From Euborellia annulipes (Eukaryota > Arthropoda > Insecta > Dermaptera > Anisolabididae): a stretch of 64,000 bases of DNA. This document shows, piece after piece, positions 19,560-31,928 of the stretch (the first letter of the stretch is position 1; each line of letters opens with the position of its first letter). The notes under the pieces were generated by a model. It did not search any database. It was given only the letters and a program-made list of their open reading frames with translations, and was not told where the DNA came from. The stretch lies in assembly GCA_023213315.1 (NCBI GenBank), contig JAKCPI010010567.1, positions 1 to 64,000 on the forward strand, read 5' to 3'. The position numbers and the translations under genes were made by a program.

Positions 19560-21960
19560 TTATGGGTCTTTTCTGCACGGATGTTATTAGAGGAATTATA
19601 GAGTATTAAATTCTAAGTCAGATAAATACCCATATGTTTATTGGTGTGATAGAAATTCGGTGTGACTAGATGGGTAAAATTAAAATTCAAAAATTCTAGT
19701 TAAAAAATTTATTGCGTTCAATAACTTTTTTGTAATTAATTTTACGATAAAAGAAGAGAATAGAAATATTATAGAGCGTTAAATTCTGCTTTCAATGAAT
19801 ATTTATTTTAAATTTGGTGTGAGTAGATGGGTAAATGGGATAAAAATTCAATTTGTACATCAAAAAATGATCTATTTTCAATTTTTGACCAATAACTTTT
19901 TTGAAATCAATTTTATGATAAAAGAAAATAATAGAAAAATTATAGAGCGTTAAATTCCGCTTCCAATGAATAATTAGTTGTCGAAATTTGGTGTGATTTA
20001 ATGGGTAAAATTAAAGTTCAAAAATTCTTCTATTTAAGTTATATAAAAAAAATATTTTATCTCTTTTTTTGATCTATAAATTTTTTATAATCAATTTTAC
20101 GATTAAAGATCAAAATATAAAAATTATAGTGTTAAATTCTGCTTCCAATGAATATTTATTTGTTAAAATTCGGTGTGACTAGATAGGTAAAATTGAAATT
20201 TAAATATAATTCAATTTGTACATCAAAAAAAGGTTTGTTTTCAATTTTTGACCAATAACTTTTTTGAAATCAATTTTATGATAAAAGAAAATAATAGAAA
20301 AATTATAGAGCGTTAAATTCCGCTTCCAATGAATAATTAGTTGTCGAAATTTGGTGTGATTTAATGGGTAAAATTAAAGTTCAAAAATTCTTCTATTTAA
20401 GTTATATAAAAAAATATTTTATCTCTTTTTTTGATCTATAAATTTTTTATAATCAATTTTACGATTAAAGATCAAAATATAAAAATTATAGTGTTAAATT
20501 CTGCTTCCAATGAATATTTATTTGTTAAAATTCGGTGTGACTAGATAGGTAAAATTGAAATTTAAATATAATTCAATTTGTACATCAAAAAAAGGTTTGT
20601 TTTCAATTTTTGACCAATAACTTTTTTGAAATCAATTTTATGATAAAAGAAAATAATAGAAAAATTATAGAGCGTTAAATTCTGCTTCCAATGAATATTT
20701 ATTTGTTAAAATTCGTTGTGACTATATGGATAAAATTAAAGTTCAATAATTCCCCTATTTAAGTTATATAAAAAAATATTTTATTTCTTTTTTCGATCTA
20801 TAAATTTTTTATAATTAATTTTACTATCAAAAGATCAAAATTGATAAATTATAGAGCGTTTAATTCTTCTTCCAATGGCTATTTATTTGTTTAAATTTGG
20901 TGAGAGTAAATGGGTAAAATTGAAATTTAAAAAAAAATTCAATTTGTACATCAAAAAAGATTTATTTTCAATTTTTGACCAATAACTTTTTTGAAATCAA
21001 TTTTATGATAAAAGAAGAGAATAGAAATATTATAGAGCGTTAAATTCTGCTTCCAAAGAATATTTATTTGTCAAAATTTGGTGGGACTATATGGATAAAA
21101 TTAAAGTTCAATAATTCCCCTATTTAAGTTATATAAAAAAATATTTTATTTCTTTTTTCGATCTATAAATTTTTTATAATCAATTTTATGATAAAAGATC
21201 AAAATAAAAAAATTATAGAGCGTTAAATTCTGCTTCCAATGGCTATTTATTTGTTTAAATTTGATGTGAGTAGATGGGTAAAATTGAAATTTAAAAAAAA
21301 TTCAATTTGTACATCAAATTTCAATTTTTGACCAATAACTTTTTTGTGATGAATTTGACGATAAAAGATCAAAATAAAAAAATTATAGAGCGTTAAATTC
21401 TGCTTTCAAAGAATATTTATTTGTCAAAATTCGGTGTTACTTAATGGGTAAAATTAAAATTTAAAAATATCCTTATTTATAAAAAAAAAATATTTTGTTT
21501 TTTTTCGATCTATAAATTTTTTGTAATCAATTTTACAGATTAAAATAGAAAAATTATAGAGCGTTAAATTCTACATCCAATGGTTTGTTGAAATTCGGTG
21601 TGACTAGATGAGTAAAATTGAAATTCAAAAATCTCCATTTGTACATCAAAAAAAAATTTTTTTTTTGATCTATAACTTTTTTTTTATAATAAATTTTACG
21701 ATAAAATAGATAAATTATAGACCGTTAAATTCCTCATCCAATGAATATAAATTTGTTAAAGTTCGGTGTGACTAGATGGGTAAAATTAAAGTTCAAAAAT
21801 TCCTCTATTTATATTTAAAAAAAATTTATTTTTTTTTTTTTTTCAACTTTTTTATAATCAATTTTATGATCAAGACTATACATCGTTAAATTCTGCATCC
21901 AATGAGTATAAATTTGTTTAATTCAATGGAGGTTAACAAACAACAAAAATCCCCATTTAC
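19560..21960 (+). repeat. Tandem satellite array, about 14 units of 161-184 bp
   Basis: The marker GCGTTAAATTCTGCTTCCAA recurs at about 19781, 19952, 20134, 20315, 20496, 20677, 20861, 21042, 21225, 21395, 21566, 21727 and 21888. Each unit also has TTCGGTGTGACTAGATGGGT. Two unit types alternate (with or without TTTTGACCAATAACTTTTTT), giving an almost identical 362-base dimer between 19952 and 20677. The edge units are more diverged and shorter. It has no coding capacity. Confidence 0.9.
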
Positions 21961-22439
21961 ATTAAAAAAAAGATGTTCTTTTTTGTAACTTCTTTTTGTT
22001 TATAGGAAAGTTTGATGCCATTTTTTGTTTAAATCAATGATGAAGCATGTAGGTATATACGTATTTATTACAAACAAGTATTCATTTTATGTAAAAGACA
22101 TCAGAAAAGAACAAGAAGAAGGAAAAAGGTTAAGAAACATTTGACCTCCATTAAAGAAAAAAATGTAAATTATTAATTAAAGATGACGTGTCAAATTTTT
22201 TTTTTTTTTTTTTTTGCAATAGGCTGTTTCAAAAGTTATCTGTTTCCTGAAGAGTCCAGATGTGAGATAATTGATTATAGAATGTCCTATTTTGATGGTA
22301 ATAGAATTGAAATGAAAATATTCTGTTAAAAATTTTCAAGAGATATTCATAAACAAGTATAGGAAGTCACAAACTGTTTATGAGTATATGTTAAAAAATG
22401 AACTTTCATAAATCAATTTATGAAAAATTTCATACATTA
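21961..22439. other. AT-rich DNA beyond the array
   Basis: Poly(T) at 22197-22215 and no gene. Sequence similarity to the satellite fades by about 21960. Confidence 0.35.
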
Positions 22440-22445
22440 GTTAAA

Positions 22446-22515
22446 AAAAAACCGTTCCTCGGGAGGTTTGAACTCGAGCTCTTCCCATCATACGTATGAC
22501 GCCTTTACCATCTTT
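22446..22515 (-). repeat. tRNA-like sequence
   Basis: On the minus strand GATGGTAAAGGCGTCATACG (A-box region) and GAGCTCGAGTTCAAACCTCC (B-box region) precede a short A tract's complement. It resembles a tRNA or SINE head. The stems are incomplete and I would not call a functional tRNA. Confidence 0.4.
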
Positions 22516-22570
22516 GTTAAGAATTTCATACTTTTTAAGCTTCGTAAATTTGATTCATTTTTTTTAACTT

Positions 22571-23198
22571 AAGGCGGAAAAGGAGCGAAGGTGTTACGCA
22601 TGTTTTTCCCGCTAAGATGGCGTTGTGTGTCATAAAAAGTATGGCCAAAAAATCAAGTAATTGAAAAATTTGCCAAGAGATGTCAGAATGGTAGCTAATA
22701 ATATTTAATGCATTTGGTTGATTTTCATTGATCTTTTAACAATAAATACTTTATAAATGTTATTATATATTATGTATCTTTTATAACAGAATAAAAATAT
22801 ATAAATACAGGCTAATACTATATCAGCTGTTAGACTAGCCTGCCATCTATTGCAAGAATGCTGAACTAATTTGACAGTTGATTTTTAAATAAATCATCTA
22901 AGCTTATTTTAAAATTTTCTTAATTAATATGTGATTAATAATAACAATAAATTCATTTTTAAATTAAAAAAAAATTAAAGATTATTGGGACAGATTGTTT
23001 TTTTGTATTTGCTTGATAACAAAAATATTAATTACGATAAATTTTTTAATAAGTCATTAAAAAAATTATAGCTCGATGTCCCAATAATCTCATATGAATT
23101 TGATTCATTTAAAAAAAAACCGCATTGAAAAATTCCTTATAATAGTTAGTTTTTTTTTTAAGTACGTTTAGACGTCGCTCCTGAACCCCTTTAATAAA
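22571..23198 (+). repeat. Repeat Q, long copy
   Basis: It starts AAGGCGGAAAAGGAGCGAAG and GTTACGCATGTTTTTCCCGC, includes AGTAATTGAAAAATTTGCCA and the inverted pair ATTATTGGGACA / TGTCCCAATAAT, and ends TCGCTCCTGAACCCC. It is about 630 bases long, non-coding and of unknown class. Confidence 0.7.
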
Positions 23199-23363
23199 CT
23201 AGTTTATGAATTTGATTTCACAAACTGGGTATATTAAAATTCAAGCACGAAAGAATGTGAAAAACCAGGGCCGGATTTAAGAGAATGCCGCCTGTAGGCT
23301 AAAAGTCCATTTGCCGCCCCCTCTATAGTTAATATTTGCTTAATACATTTGTTTTTAACTATA

Positions 23364-23873
23364 TTTAGAGAAAAAGTATCTATTGGATTCATGTCAAAAA
23401 TTCGATGTCGAGATTTTGACGGATATACACGTTTTGAGATCCCCTGAATCCAAAAAAGTGTGTCTGTATATCTGTGAACAAAATATCTCAAGAACGGAAA
23501 GAGCTACTAGAATGAAATTTTATAATTAAGTTAGACACCCTCCCAAGGGGTGAAAATAAGCTTTTGAATAAAATCCGCCAAAAAGTACTAATACTTTACT
23601 GATGTACTTTTTCAGTTTTTTTTATTTTCTCAAAATTCGCTTCAACGATTTTGTTTAAAATTCATAAATGAACTATTTTTTAGATAATCTTTAAAAAGTA
23701 TATCAGTGAAATTTTTCGTGGAAATCGTTTTAAGTTCACATTACTGATGTGGAAGTATTCTTAGCTCAGCGCCATCTATGAATCAGTTTGGAACTAAGAG
23801 CAACTAAATATATCTCGACACAACCCCAGCACGGTGTACAACTTCCTGGTGCGACAAATCACACCAGATTTTT
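23364..23873 (+). repeat. Family H repeat, copy 6
   Basis: The GAGAAAAAGTATCTATTGGA start has lost the TA stem. The core is intact and the terminal hairpin is collapsed to GCGACAAATCACACCAG. Confidence 0.65.
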
Positions 23874-24389
23874 ACAATATATGTATTAATTAGGGTGGTC
23901 TTTAAAAATTGATTTTTGCAATTTATACCGGGGCACCCTACGATTTTGTTCTACTCATTAATAAAGAATTCTGGGAATATTTGCGAATTTTGTAGTTATT
24001 AATGTTCAATACAAAGTCGTAGGGCATTAGATTTGCTATAATTTGTCACATCAAACGAACTTATATAGACCAAATATTAACCGAGGTCAAAAGACAAATT
24101 TTTTTTTCTAAATGTAAAATTTGTCTAACTTTGACCGGCTGTATCTTGGTTAATATTTAGTCTACAAATTCTTTTCGTGTGCTAGATTATAGGAAATTTA
24201 ATACCCTACAACTTTGCATTGGACTATAGTATACAAAATATGCTCAGATTACGAAATATAAGCAAAAAACTAAAAAAATGTCCAAAATTTGTAGATTTTT
24301 GCAAACAAAATATAAATTTATATATAAAATTCAAGAGGTTTTTACTCAGACTTTAAATATATTAATTCAAAAAATGCTGCTGAGGCAAT

Positions 24390-24425
24390 ATTAGGCCTTT
24401 CGGCATACAGCCATCTTCAGAGCGC
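24390..24425 (-). other. CTGAAGA...CCGAAA hammerhead-like motif
   Basis: The minus strand reads CTCTGAAGATGGCTGTATGC then CGAAAGGCC: a conserved CTGAAGA, a short GGC/GCC stem, then GAAA. The same pattern recurs at seven other sites. Confidence 0.4.
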
Positions 24426-24598
24426 TAAAAAAATATATATAACAAGATATATATATATATATACAGATATACAATAACTTAAAAAATTTCAAAAAATACC
24501 TTAGAAAAATACACCAAATCAAAATTATAGAGGAGAAAATTGAAAAATTTTAAAAAAATGAATATCTAATAAATAAATTAATATTACCAGACCACACG

Positions 24599-24779
24599 AC
24601 AAAATATAAATATTTTCCCACGTTTATAAATTTTATATCTTGAATTCAATTGTACCCTACTGTCGGAAACTAAATATATGTCGACACAAAAAATCTGGTG
24701 TGACAAGCACAGTACACAACTTTCGATTACCGAAGGTAAGAGAAAGTTGTGTGCTGTGCGCCAGTCACACCAGATTTTT
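24599..24779 (+). repeat. Family H 3' fragment with an intact hairpin
   Basis: It begins at the AAATATAAATATTTTCCCA block and ends in the full hairpin (CTGGTGTGACAAGCACAG to GTCACACCAG). It lies inside the foldback at 23890. Confidence 0.7.
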
Positions 24780-25021
24780 TAATGAGTAGAACAAAATAGC
24801 AGGGTGTAAATTGCAAAAATCAATTTTTAAAGACCACCCTAATATGTATTCTTAAATTCGTACATGAAATCGTCAGAAATACTTCATTTTAACTTTTGAA
24901 CAAATTGCCAATCGGACACCCCCTGAATTTGTTGCCGCTTTAGGCTGCAGCCTTTTTAGAAATACAGCCCTGTGAGGAACGATTGAAAATTCATATTTTT
25001 TTTTACATTGCATTCAATGAT

Positions 25022-25056
25022 CACTGATCCTGAAGATGGGACCGAAACGTTAAACA
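25022..25056 (+). other. CTGAAGA...CCGAAACG motif
   Basis: CCTGAAGATGGGACCGAAAC followed by GTT. The stem is minimal. It is another copy of the recurring Penelope-type signature. Confidence 0.4.
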
Positions 25057-25332
25057 TTTTATCATTCACTGTCTGGCTTGTAACTCCTTTACAATCATCA
25101 TTTAATGTTTATTCACAAATGTGGTCCATTTCAAGGCCATTTAAAAGAGAGAGAGAAAATTTCCAATTATATAAGCGAGATTTTCTTAATCAATAGCTAG
25201 TTAAAAAAAATAAATAAATAAATAAATAATTATTTCTGACACCATAAAAATTTTACGAAATATTTGCTAATATTTTTTTTTTTTTTTTTTTTTTAATAAA
25301 AAAAGACATTTTCGTTTACAAAAAATAAATAA

Positions 25333-25870
25333 AAAAAATCTGGTGTGACTGATCGCACAGCACACAACTTTCTCTTACCTTCGTTAATCGAAAGTTGTGT
25401 TCTGTGCTTGTCACACCAGATTTTTTGTGTCGAGATATTATTTAGTTTCCGCCGATTTATTAGAAATCAAGATGTAAAATTTATAAAAATGAGAAAATAT
25501 TTATATTTTGTTACCATGGCCTCCTATGAAGTACAAGAGTAAAGTGTGCTTCAAACAATTTTGAGAGCAAAATGAGAATATACATTTCAAAGAGGATCTA
25601 AAAAATAATTGATTTATGAATTTTAATCAAAATCCATAAAACGAATTTTGAGAAAATTAAAAAAAACTGAAAAAGTACATCAGTAAAGTACTAGTACTCT
25701 TTGGCCGATTTTGTTCCAAAGCTTGGTGTCACGTGCCAGGGAAGTGTCTAACTTAAATATAAAATTTCAACCTCGTATCTCAAATACTTCATGGTTTAAA
25801 TTGAATTGAAATTTTCGAACTCAGAAGTCCTCAAAACGTGTATTTCCATTAAAATCTTGACATAAATTTC
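25333..25870 (-). repeat. Family H repeat, copy 8
   Basis: In reverse orientation it starts with the full hairpin (CTGGTGTGACTGATCGCACA to TTGTCACACCAG), then the core. It is truncated before the TA stem. Its second half lies inside the direct duplication 25611-26084. Confidence 0.75.
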
Positions 25871-26084
25871 TAAATTTATATGTGTAAAAGACAATTTTAT
25901 ATTTTTGTTCTTAGAGGCACGCCGATCGTTATATAAAGATAACACGTTATCTATTCATATACCTATATTACGATTAATTTTCCGTTAGTTTGATAAAATT
26001 TTGTAATCAATTCAGGAGAGATAAATAAATTGATTGAATGTTATTATTTTTTTTTTTTTTTTAAACAAATACTCCCTATGTCTC
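25611..26084. repeat. Direct duplication, left copy (473 bp)
   Basis: From ATTTATGAATTTTAATCAAA to ACTCCCTATGTCT it is nearly identical to 26761-27235. The two copies flank an H element. Besides H sequence it includes non-repetitive DNA such as AGGCACGCCGATCGTTATAT. Confidence 0.85.
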
Positions 26085-26760
26085 GAAAAAATCTGGTGTG
26101 ACTGGCGCACAGCACACAACTTTCTCTTACCTTCGGTAATCGAAAGTTGTATACTGTGCTTGTCACACCAGATTTTTTGTGTCGAGATATATTTAGTTCC
26201 CGACAGTACGGAACATATGAATTCAAGATGTAAAATTTATAAGTATGGGAAAATATTTATATTTTGTTACACATGACAACCATTTCTCCTATCTTCCCTA
26301 TGAAATACAAGAGTAAAGTGGTCTTCAGAAGATTTCAATCGCAAAATGAGAATATACATTTTAAAGAGCATCTAAAAAATAATTGATTTTTGAATTTAAA
26401 AAATCGTTGGAGCAAATTTTGAGAAAATCGAAAAAAACTGAAAAAGTACATCAGTAAAGTACTAGTACTCTTTGGCCGATTTTGATTAAAAGCTTATTTT
26501 TCCGGTCCCGGGGTGTTTAACTTAAATATAAAATTTCAGCCTCATAGCTCAATTCCTTCATGCTTAAAATTGAACACACACAGACACACACACCCACCCC
26601 CCCACCCACAGACAGACCATGTCGCGAAAACCACTTTTTGGATTCAGGGGACCTCAAAACGTGAAGATCCATCAAAATCTCGACATCGAATTTTTGACAT
26701 GAAACCAATACTTTCTCTCTCTATATATATATTACATATATACATAGGTAAAGAGAAAGT
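26085..26760 (-). repeat. Family H repeat, copy 9 (complete)
   Basis: A complete reverse copy: hairpin, core, a CA-rich microsatellite with CCCACCCCCC, and the TA stem ending GGTAAAGAGAAAGT. It lies exactly between the two 473-base direct repeats. Confidence 0.8.
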
Positions 26761-27235
26761 ATTTATGAATTTTAATCAAAATCCATAAAACGAATTTTGA
26801 GAAAATTAAACAAAAACTGAAAAAGTACATCAGTAAAGTACTAGTACTCTTTGGCTGATTTTGTTCAAAAGCTTGGTGTCATGTGCCAGGGGGTGCCTAA
26901 CTTAAATATAAAATTTCAACCTCGTATCTCAAATACTTCATGGTTTAAATTGAATTGAAATTTTCGAACTCAGAAGTCCTCAAAACGTGTATTTCCATTA
27001 AAATCTTGACATGAATTTCTAAACTTATGTTGTGTAAAAGACAATTTTATATTTTTGTTCTTAGAGGCACGCCGATCGTTATATAAAGATAACACGTTAT
27101 CTATTCATATACCTATATTACGATTAATTTTCCGTTAGTTTGATAAAATTTTGTAATCAATTCAGGAGAGATAAATAAATTGATTGAATGTTATTATTTT
27201 TTTTTTTAACAAATACTCCCTATGTCTGAAAAAAT
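26761..27235. repeat. Direct duplication, right copy
   Basis: It is nearly identical to 25611-26084, with a handful of substitutions (for example CACGTGCCAGGG against CATGTGCCAGGG). After the shared ACTCCCTATGTCT it goes into unique DNA. Confidence 0.85.
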
Positions 27236-27726
27236 GGTATAATAATTACATACAAATTTAATTAAAATAAGATTTGGCCCTATTATACGCTTCTTAAGGC
27301 GGTTACTGCAAACTTGACAAGCATGCATGCGCAATCTTTTTGTACAAGCATGCACACATTCCCTTATGGCTTGTGCAAGCAATAGCTTATGCCGAAAATT
27401 AACCTAGAAATGTCAAACTCGGAAGGTTATTTATTCGAAAATAACAAGAAATATTCACTATTTTTTTGTTATCTTCGAATAAATAACTTCCTTTAAACAG
27501 AGACACAATAAATATTAATATTTAAATTGAAATATTAAAAATATTAAATAAATATTAAATGTCAAGGCGTCTATAAAATGGCGGAGAGTTTTGCTTGCGC
27601 AAATATGCTTGTGCATGATTAAAATTCAATCGAACATCAAGCGGCTTGCACAAAATTCTCCTACAGACGCTACAGTTTGCTTGTAGAAAAAGATTGCACA
27701 TGCATGCTTGTCAAGTTTCAACCGCC
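27236..27726. other. AT-rich DNA with short CATGCATGC palindromes
   Basis: AAGCATGCATGCGC, TGCATGCTTGTCAAGTTTC and related ACTTGACAAGCATG words occur inverted near 27310-27360 and 27690-27720, which suggests an old inverted-repeat element of about 430 bases (27297-27724). No gene is seen. Confidence 0.4.
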
Positions 27727-28115
27727 CAAGGGCGGATCCAGAGGTGTTTTTCGGGGGGGGGTAATCTGGTGTGACTCGTCGCACAGCACCAGGGGCGTAT
27801 TAGAAATTTTTTCGGGGGGGGGGGCCTGTTCTCAAAAGTTTTTCTACTAAAAATTTTGTTTTTCGCGGAACCAAAAATTTTTTCATGTGCCGTTCGCGGA
27901 ACCAAATTTTTTTTTTTTTTAGAGACCCAAAATTTTTTTCGCCCGCGGAACAAAAAATTTTTCCCAGCCGGAAAAATATTTTACCTTTTTTTAGAGACCC
28001 AAAATTTTTTTCGCCCGCGGAACAAAAAATTTTTCCATGTGCCGTTCGCGGAACCAAATTTTTTTTCATGTTCCGTTCGCGGACCCCTTTACCCCCCCCC
28101 CTTGTATCCGCCCTT
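27727..28115. mobile_element. Element with CAAGGGCGGAT ends and G/C homopolymers
   Basis: CAAGGGCGGATCCAGAGGTG at the left and ATCCGCCCTTG at the right are inverted ends. The inside contains an H hairpin start, CAGGGGCGTATTAG (a hAT-like end) and internal repeats of GACCCAAAATTTTTTTCGCC and TGTGCCGTTCGCGGAACC. No 8-base duplication is visible. The frames here are repeat artefacts. Confidence 0.5.
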
Positions 28116-29499
28116 GATAGGTGGCTGGACTGCTTATCTTACGGCTATATTCACAGTATTTAACATAGTCTGGCCATATTTGGGCTAGATGCTGATTGGT
28201 CGAAAGCAAAATCGGCCATTTCGTTTCCAAACAAGCCTATATTTATCATGTAAAAAAAAATAAAAAATATTTTTTAACATATTAAAATTTCATATTTTCC
28301 TTTCCTTTGAATGTCCTGATAATACTTATTGAAATTTAATACATTTTTTGTGTACTAAAACTTTAAAATATTAATTATATGAAATGATAGCATTTGACGT
28401 TTGACAAAAAAAAGCTTTAATTCTCATAAATTCTCACGTAAAATTAATTTAAAATAAATAAGCACATTTATTTTAATTGTATATAATACATATATTTATG
28501 TTATCATTAAATATATACTTTAATGATTATGTCAAATATTTGCCAATTTTGAAATAGAAGTTAGAATATATCTTGTAAATATTTACATTTGCTATGAACA
28601 ATTTGTCTTCCCGCCAAAAAAAAAAATGGAAACATAATGGCGGATTCTACCCTCATAATCCATATTTAAATATTTTTATGCTGATATAAATGATTATATA
28701 ATATATAATAATATTTATAAATTATTCATTATTAAAAGATAAACAAATACATGAATTAAATATAGCCCTACCATACTGCCATCTGTTGGCAAATTTTCGA
28801 GCTTTACCTCATGAACCCTCTTGAGTTTATCAATTTTTCTTCAGAATTTTCCATTTTCAAATCACAGCGAATACCTAATTTATTTATTTTAAAAAAAGTG
28901 ATCTATGATCGTCAAGTTCTAACTTTACACGAAGGAAACACCTGTCGATTATTTTAGATTATGTCGCATTTAATATTTAATGAATATTGCCACCATATTC
29001 TCGATTTTTTTTTTCTTTTGAAATTTATACCATATTTCCGGAGAAATTAAAAGAGAGGGGAGGGTGAAGGGGGTTGCTTGTTTGGGTATTATCGGTCTTC
29101 AAAAAAAAAAAAAAAAAGAAACTTTTTAGTTATCAGATGAAGATATGGTAAGTTTTAGAAATGAAAAATATTTACTTGTGCCACTTCAAAGTCAAATATT
29201 ATCAAAATTAATTCACCTTATTGAGATATGAAATGGTTGATTTCGGTGGGATTGATAAAACAAAAAAAAAATAAATAACGTAAATATTTTTAAGAACTTG
29301 GATATAGTCAAAAATCTGATGATGGTTTTACAACCGCTTCAAACTGAAAAGTTTTGGACCGAAATATATCGAATCGAATGCCAAAACATTCCGCCTAATC
29401 ATAAAACCTTAAACATGTTTAAAGAATTTAAAAGCTTTTGCAAAACTTAATTCATAAACATATTTTAGGCCTAAATACTTGTTTAAATTCCTATTTTAA
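28116..29499. other. AT-rich intron-like DNA
   Basis: No coding exon is seen. CTGATGATGGTTTTACAACC at 29318 and GGACCGAAATATATCG at 29355 are a further copy of the CTGATGA...CCGAAA signature. Confidence 0.4.
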
Positions 29500-29527
29500 C
29501 TAGACGGCGCGACCCCTTGTTTAAGCT
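29500..29527 (-). mobile_element. Helitron-like 3' terminus
   Basis: The minus strand reads GGGGTCGCGCCGTCTAG followed by T. It fits the hairpin-CTAG-T pattern, but the hairpin is weak. Confidence 0.3.
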
Positions 29528-29739
29528 CACTAATAAACATTTTGTAACCTCAAAATTTTCGATCACAACAACTTGACATTTGAAATAGCCTATAGTATCA
29601 AGGCTTTTAATAAAAATAAACGTAAGTAAAAATTCAAATGTATTATATGTTTTTCATGAACAAATTATTAATCTTGATGAATTAATATTTTCAGAAAATG
29701 CAAACTATTGAAACGATAAATACAATATGCAATATTATG

Positions 29740-30350
29740 AATAGGCCACCGCAGACAGACTTGACGGGCCCCGGGGCTACTTAATAATACGGGCCCCCCC
29801 TCACCCATTAAGATTTTTTAGGTATGTAAAAGGCTATTGTGGCCTTCATGCCAAAAATTTTTTACACAATTTTTAAAACAGTTATACATAAGCTTAGCTT
29901 ACAATATTTATTTAAATAAAAAAGTTATTTAAAAATTTTTCAAAATTTTCTAAACATAGGGTTACCATCATTTATTGAGGCCAAACCCGGACAGACGACT
30001 TCCGGGGTGGGGTTGGAAAATTTTTTGAAAATTAGACACTGAAATCTGCGTTTTTAGCTATCCTGAGACGTGAAAAATATTACTTGCTTAGAGCTTAAAG
30101 GGCCCGATGCCCGGGCCCGCACAGGAAAAAATGTGCAAAAATGATTTTCTTTATTGAAATTTTGAGATTTGAGCTTAAAGGGCGGATTGGAAAAAGAAGT
30201 TTTTGAGTAAAGGGGTCCTTGGAAAAAATTCAAGAAAATGATTTTTTTTAATTGAAATTTTAACTATAAAATTAGAATTTTAAGGTTGGAGGCAAGGGGC
30301 CCATATACCCCTGCCCCCCTGTCTGGGCCCTGAATATGGCCTATCAAATA
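29740..30350. repeat. GC-richer dispersed fragments
   Basis: GGGCCCCGGGGC, GGGCCCGATGCCCGGGCCC and similar words stand out in AT-rich DNA and look like degraded DNA-transposon fragments. Boundaries and class are not resolved. Confidence 0.3.
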
Positions 30351-31860
30351 GTAAAAGGATTATGCTGGGAGAAGATTATTTAAAAAAGAAAAATCCTTTA
30401 AGATCTTAAAATCTGTTACTATTATTAGTTAATATTTGAGTTTAATATTTGTAGAAATTCAAACATATTTAATTGTTGATTGATATTTGATATTTAAAAT
30501 ATTTAATTTTCATTAAATCAAACTTAAGTAATTATTATAAAATGTATTTTTATTTAGTTATTTTTATGGTTTTAATTGATTTAAATTCCTTTCAGTTCCT
30601 TTGGAGAATGATTAAATAAAAAAGGGGGTGCTATTAGTATCTAGTCAAATGGAATTAAATGATTTATTGAAAAGTAATATTTTGAAAAAACTAACCTCTT
30701 ATATTTATTTATATTTATTTTCATTTTGTTGTTTTTTTTATGGTTAAATTGTTTTTTATTTTGTTTTAATTTAAAGAAAAGTAATTGTGAAATAAATTTT
30801 TTTTATTAAAATAAAAAAAGATGGCTATGAAAAATATTTATCTTTTTTACTCAGTAAATTTTGTTTTTTTTTATTTTTATATATTAAATTTTTTATTTTT
30901 ATATTATTTAAATATAATGTTGATTTGTAATTATTTGTATTAATTCTATAAGGATCTTATTAAAAAATAAAAAAATTAGTTTGAATATAAATATATTTTA
31001 ATCTGCAGATTAAATGAAGAAATTTTGAAATGAGAGGTTTTGATGTTGAAATAATATTTAAATTTATATTAGTTAATTATGTTTAAATGTGTTTATGAAT
31101 AGAAAGTTTGTTAAATAATATTATCGTTTAAAATTGACTAGTTAAAAGTTTTAAATACTTAGAATAGGCGATAATATTTAACCGTTGGCATTCTTTAAAA
31201 TAAATATGAATTAATTCTCAAATGAATTAAATTTGAAAAAATTCTAATTTAATTTTACTCTAACCTTATTCCTCAATCATTATTAGAAATTCCATTTTAA
31301 TATTCTTTTTTTTTTTTTTTTTTGTTGAAAAAAAAAAATATTTCATTTCATGCATATTAAATTTCTTTTATTATTCTTCAAATTAAATTGTCACATTAAT
31401 CATCCATAATAATTAAATTTTAAATAAGTTTGTAATTTAAATGAACGATTTTTTTTTTTTTTTGTTTGTTTTGTTTGGGATATTTTCAAAGGGATGTAGA
31501 ACATATATAGCCATTTTTAAAATCAAACAATCAGTTTATTATTTTTTCTTTTTGTATTGTTGTTTTTTTTCTTTGTCTCGCTTAAATTATAAATATACAT
31601 TTGTGTTCACAATAGAAGACCTTAAAACAAAAAAGAAAATGAAATTTAATGATCATCATCATATTTTCAAAGAGATGTAGAGATGACCAGACAATGAGAA
31701 AGAAATAATTTAAATTCCTAACCTAAACAAAAAAGTAAATAAAATTCATCATTTAAATTCATTCTCTTTCGATCATTTTAATTTTAATTTTTAAATTTTT
31801 AAGAAAATGGCTAATAAATGAATTAAATATTTATTTATATATAAAATATTATTTTCTCTT
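30351..31860. other. Very AT-rich intron-like DNA
   Basis: Only poly(A), poly(T) and TTTATT words. The frames (for example 31441-31680) are aromatic, low-complexity by-products. Confidence 0.45.
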
Positions 31861-31870
31861 TTGTTTGTAG

Positions 31871-31928
31871 AAATGACAGAAGCAAAGAACGGCCCGCCGA
31901 CTTCGACGACCCCACCAGTCACTGTTAA
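31871..31928 (+). CDS. Candidate first coding exon of an unrecognised gene
   Basis: A pyrimidine-rich acceptor ends in TTTGTTTGTAG (AG at 31869-31870), followed after two bases by ATG at 31873. Eighteen codons (MTEAKNGPPTSTTPPVTV) and two further bases precede the consensus donor GTGAGT at 31929. The exon is distinctly GC-rich for this region. A Thr/Pro-rich start is common for disordered N-termini. It could be joined from the possible non-coding exon at 4181-4553 and continue at 47462, whose phase fits. I do not recognise the protein. The alternative is a chance ORF between good splice-like sites. Confidence 0.45.

Larger units (their letters stand above)
23890..24842. mobile_element. Foldback or mariner-like element with long TIRs
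   Basis: The ends TTAGGGTGGTCTTTAAAAAT and TTTTTAAAGACCACCCTAA extend inward (GATTTTTGCAATTTA and TAAATTGCAAAAATC, then TTTTGTTCTACTCATT and its complement). It contains a second inverted pair near 24070-24160, a CCGAAAGG motif at 24390-24420, and a partial H copy (24599-24779). No transposase is seen. Confidence 0.65.

Noticed and set aside
19560..21960. Regularly spaced repeats that might suggest a CRISPR-like array
   Set aside because: Units are 161-184 bases in head-to-tail contact with no unique spacers. This is a eukaryotic satellite.
27711..28188. Frames of 80-110 codons around the poly(C)/poly(G) element
   Set aside because: They consist of repeated FFxPRNKKF-like words from internal DNA repeats.
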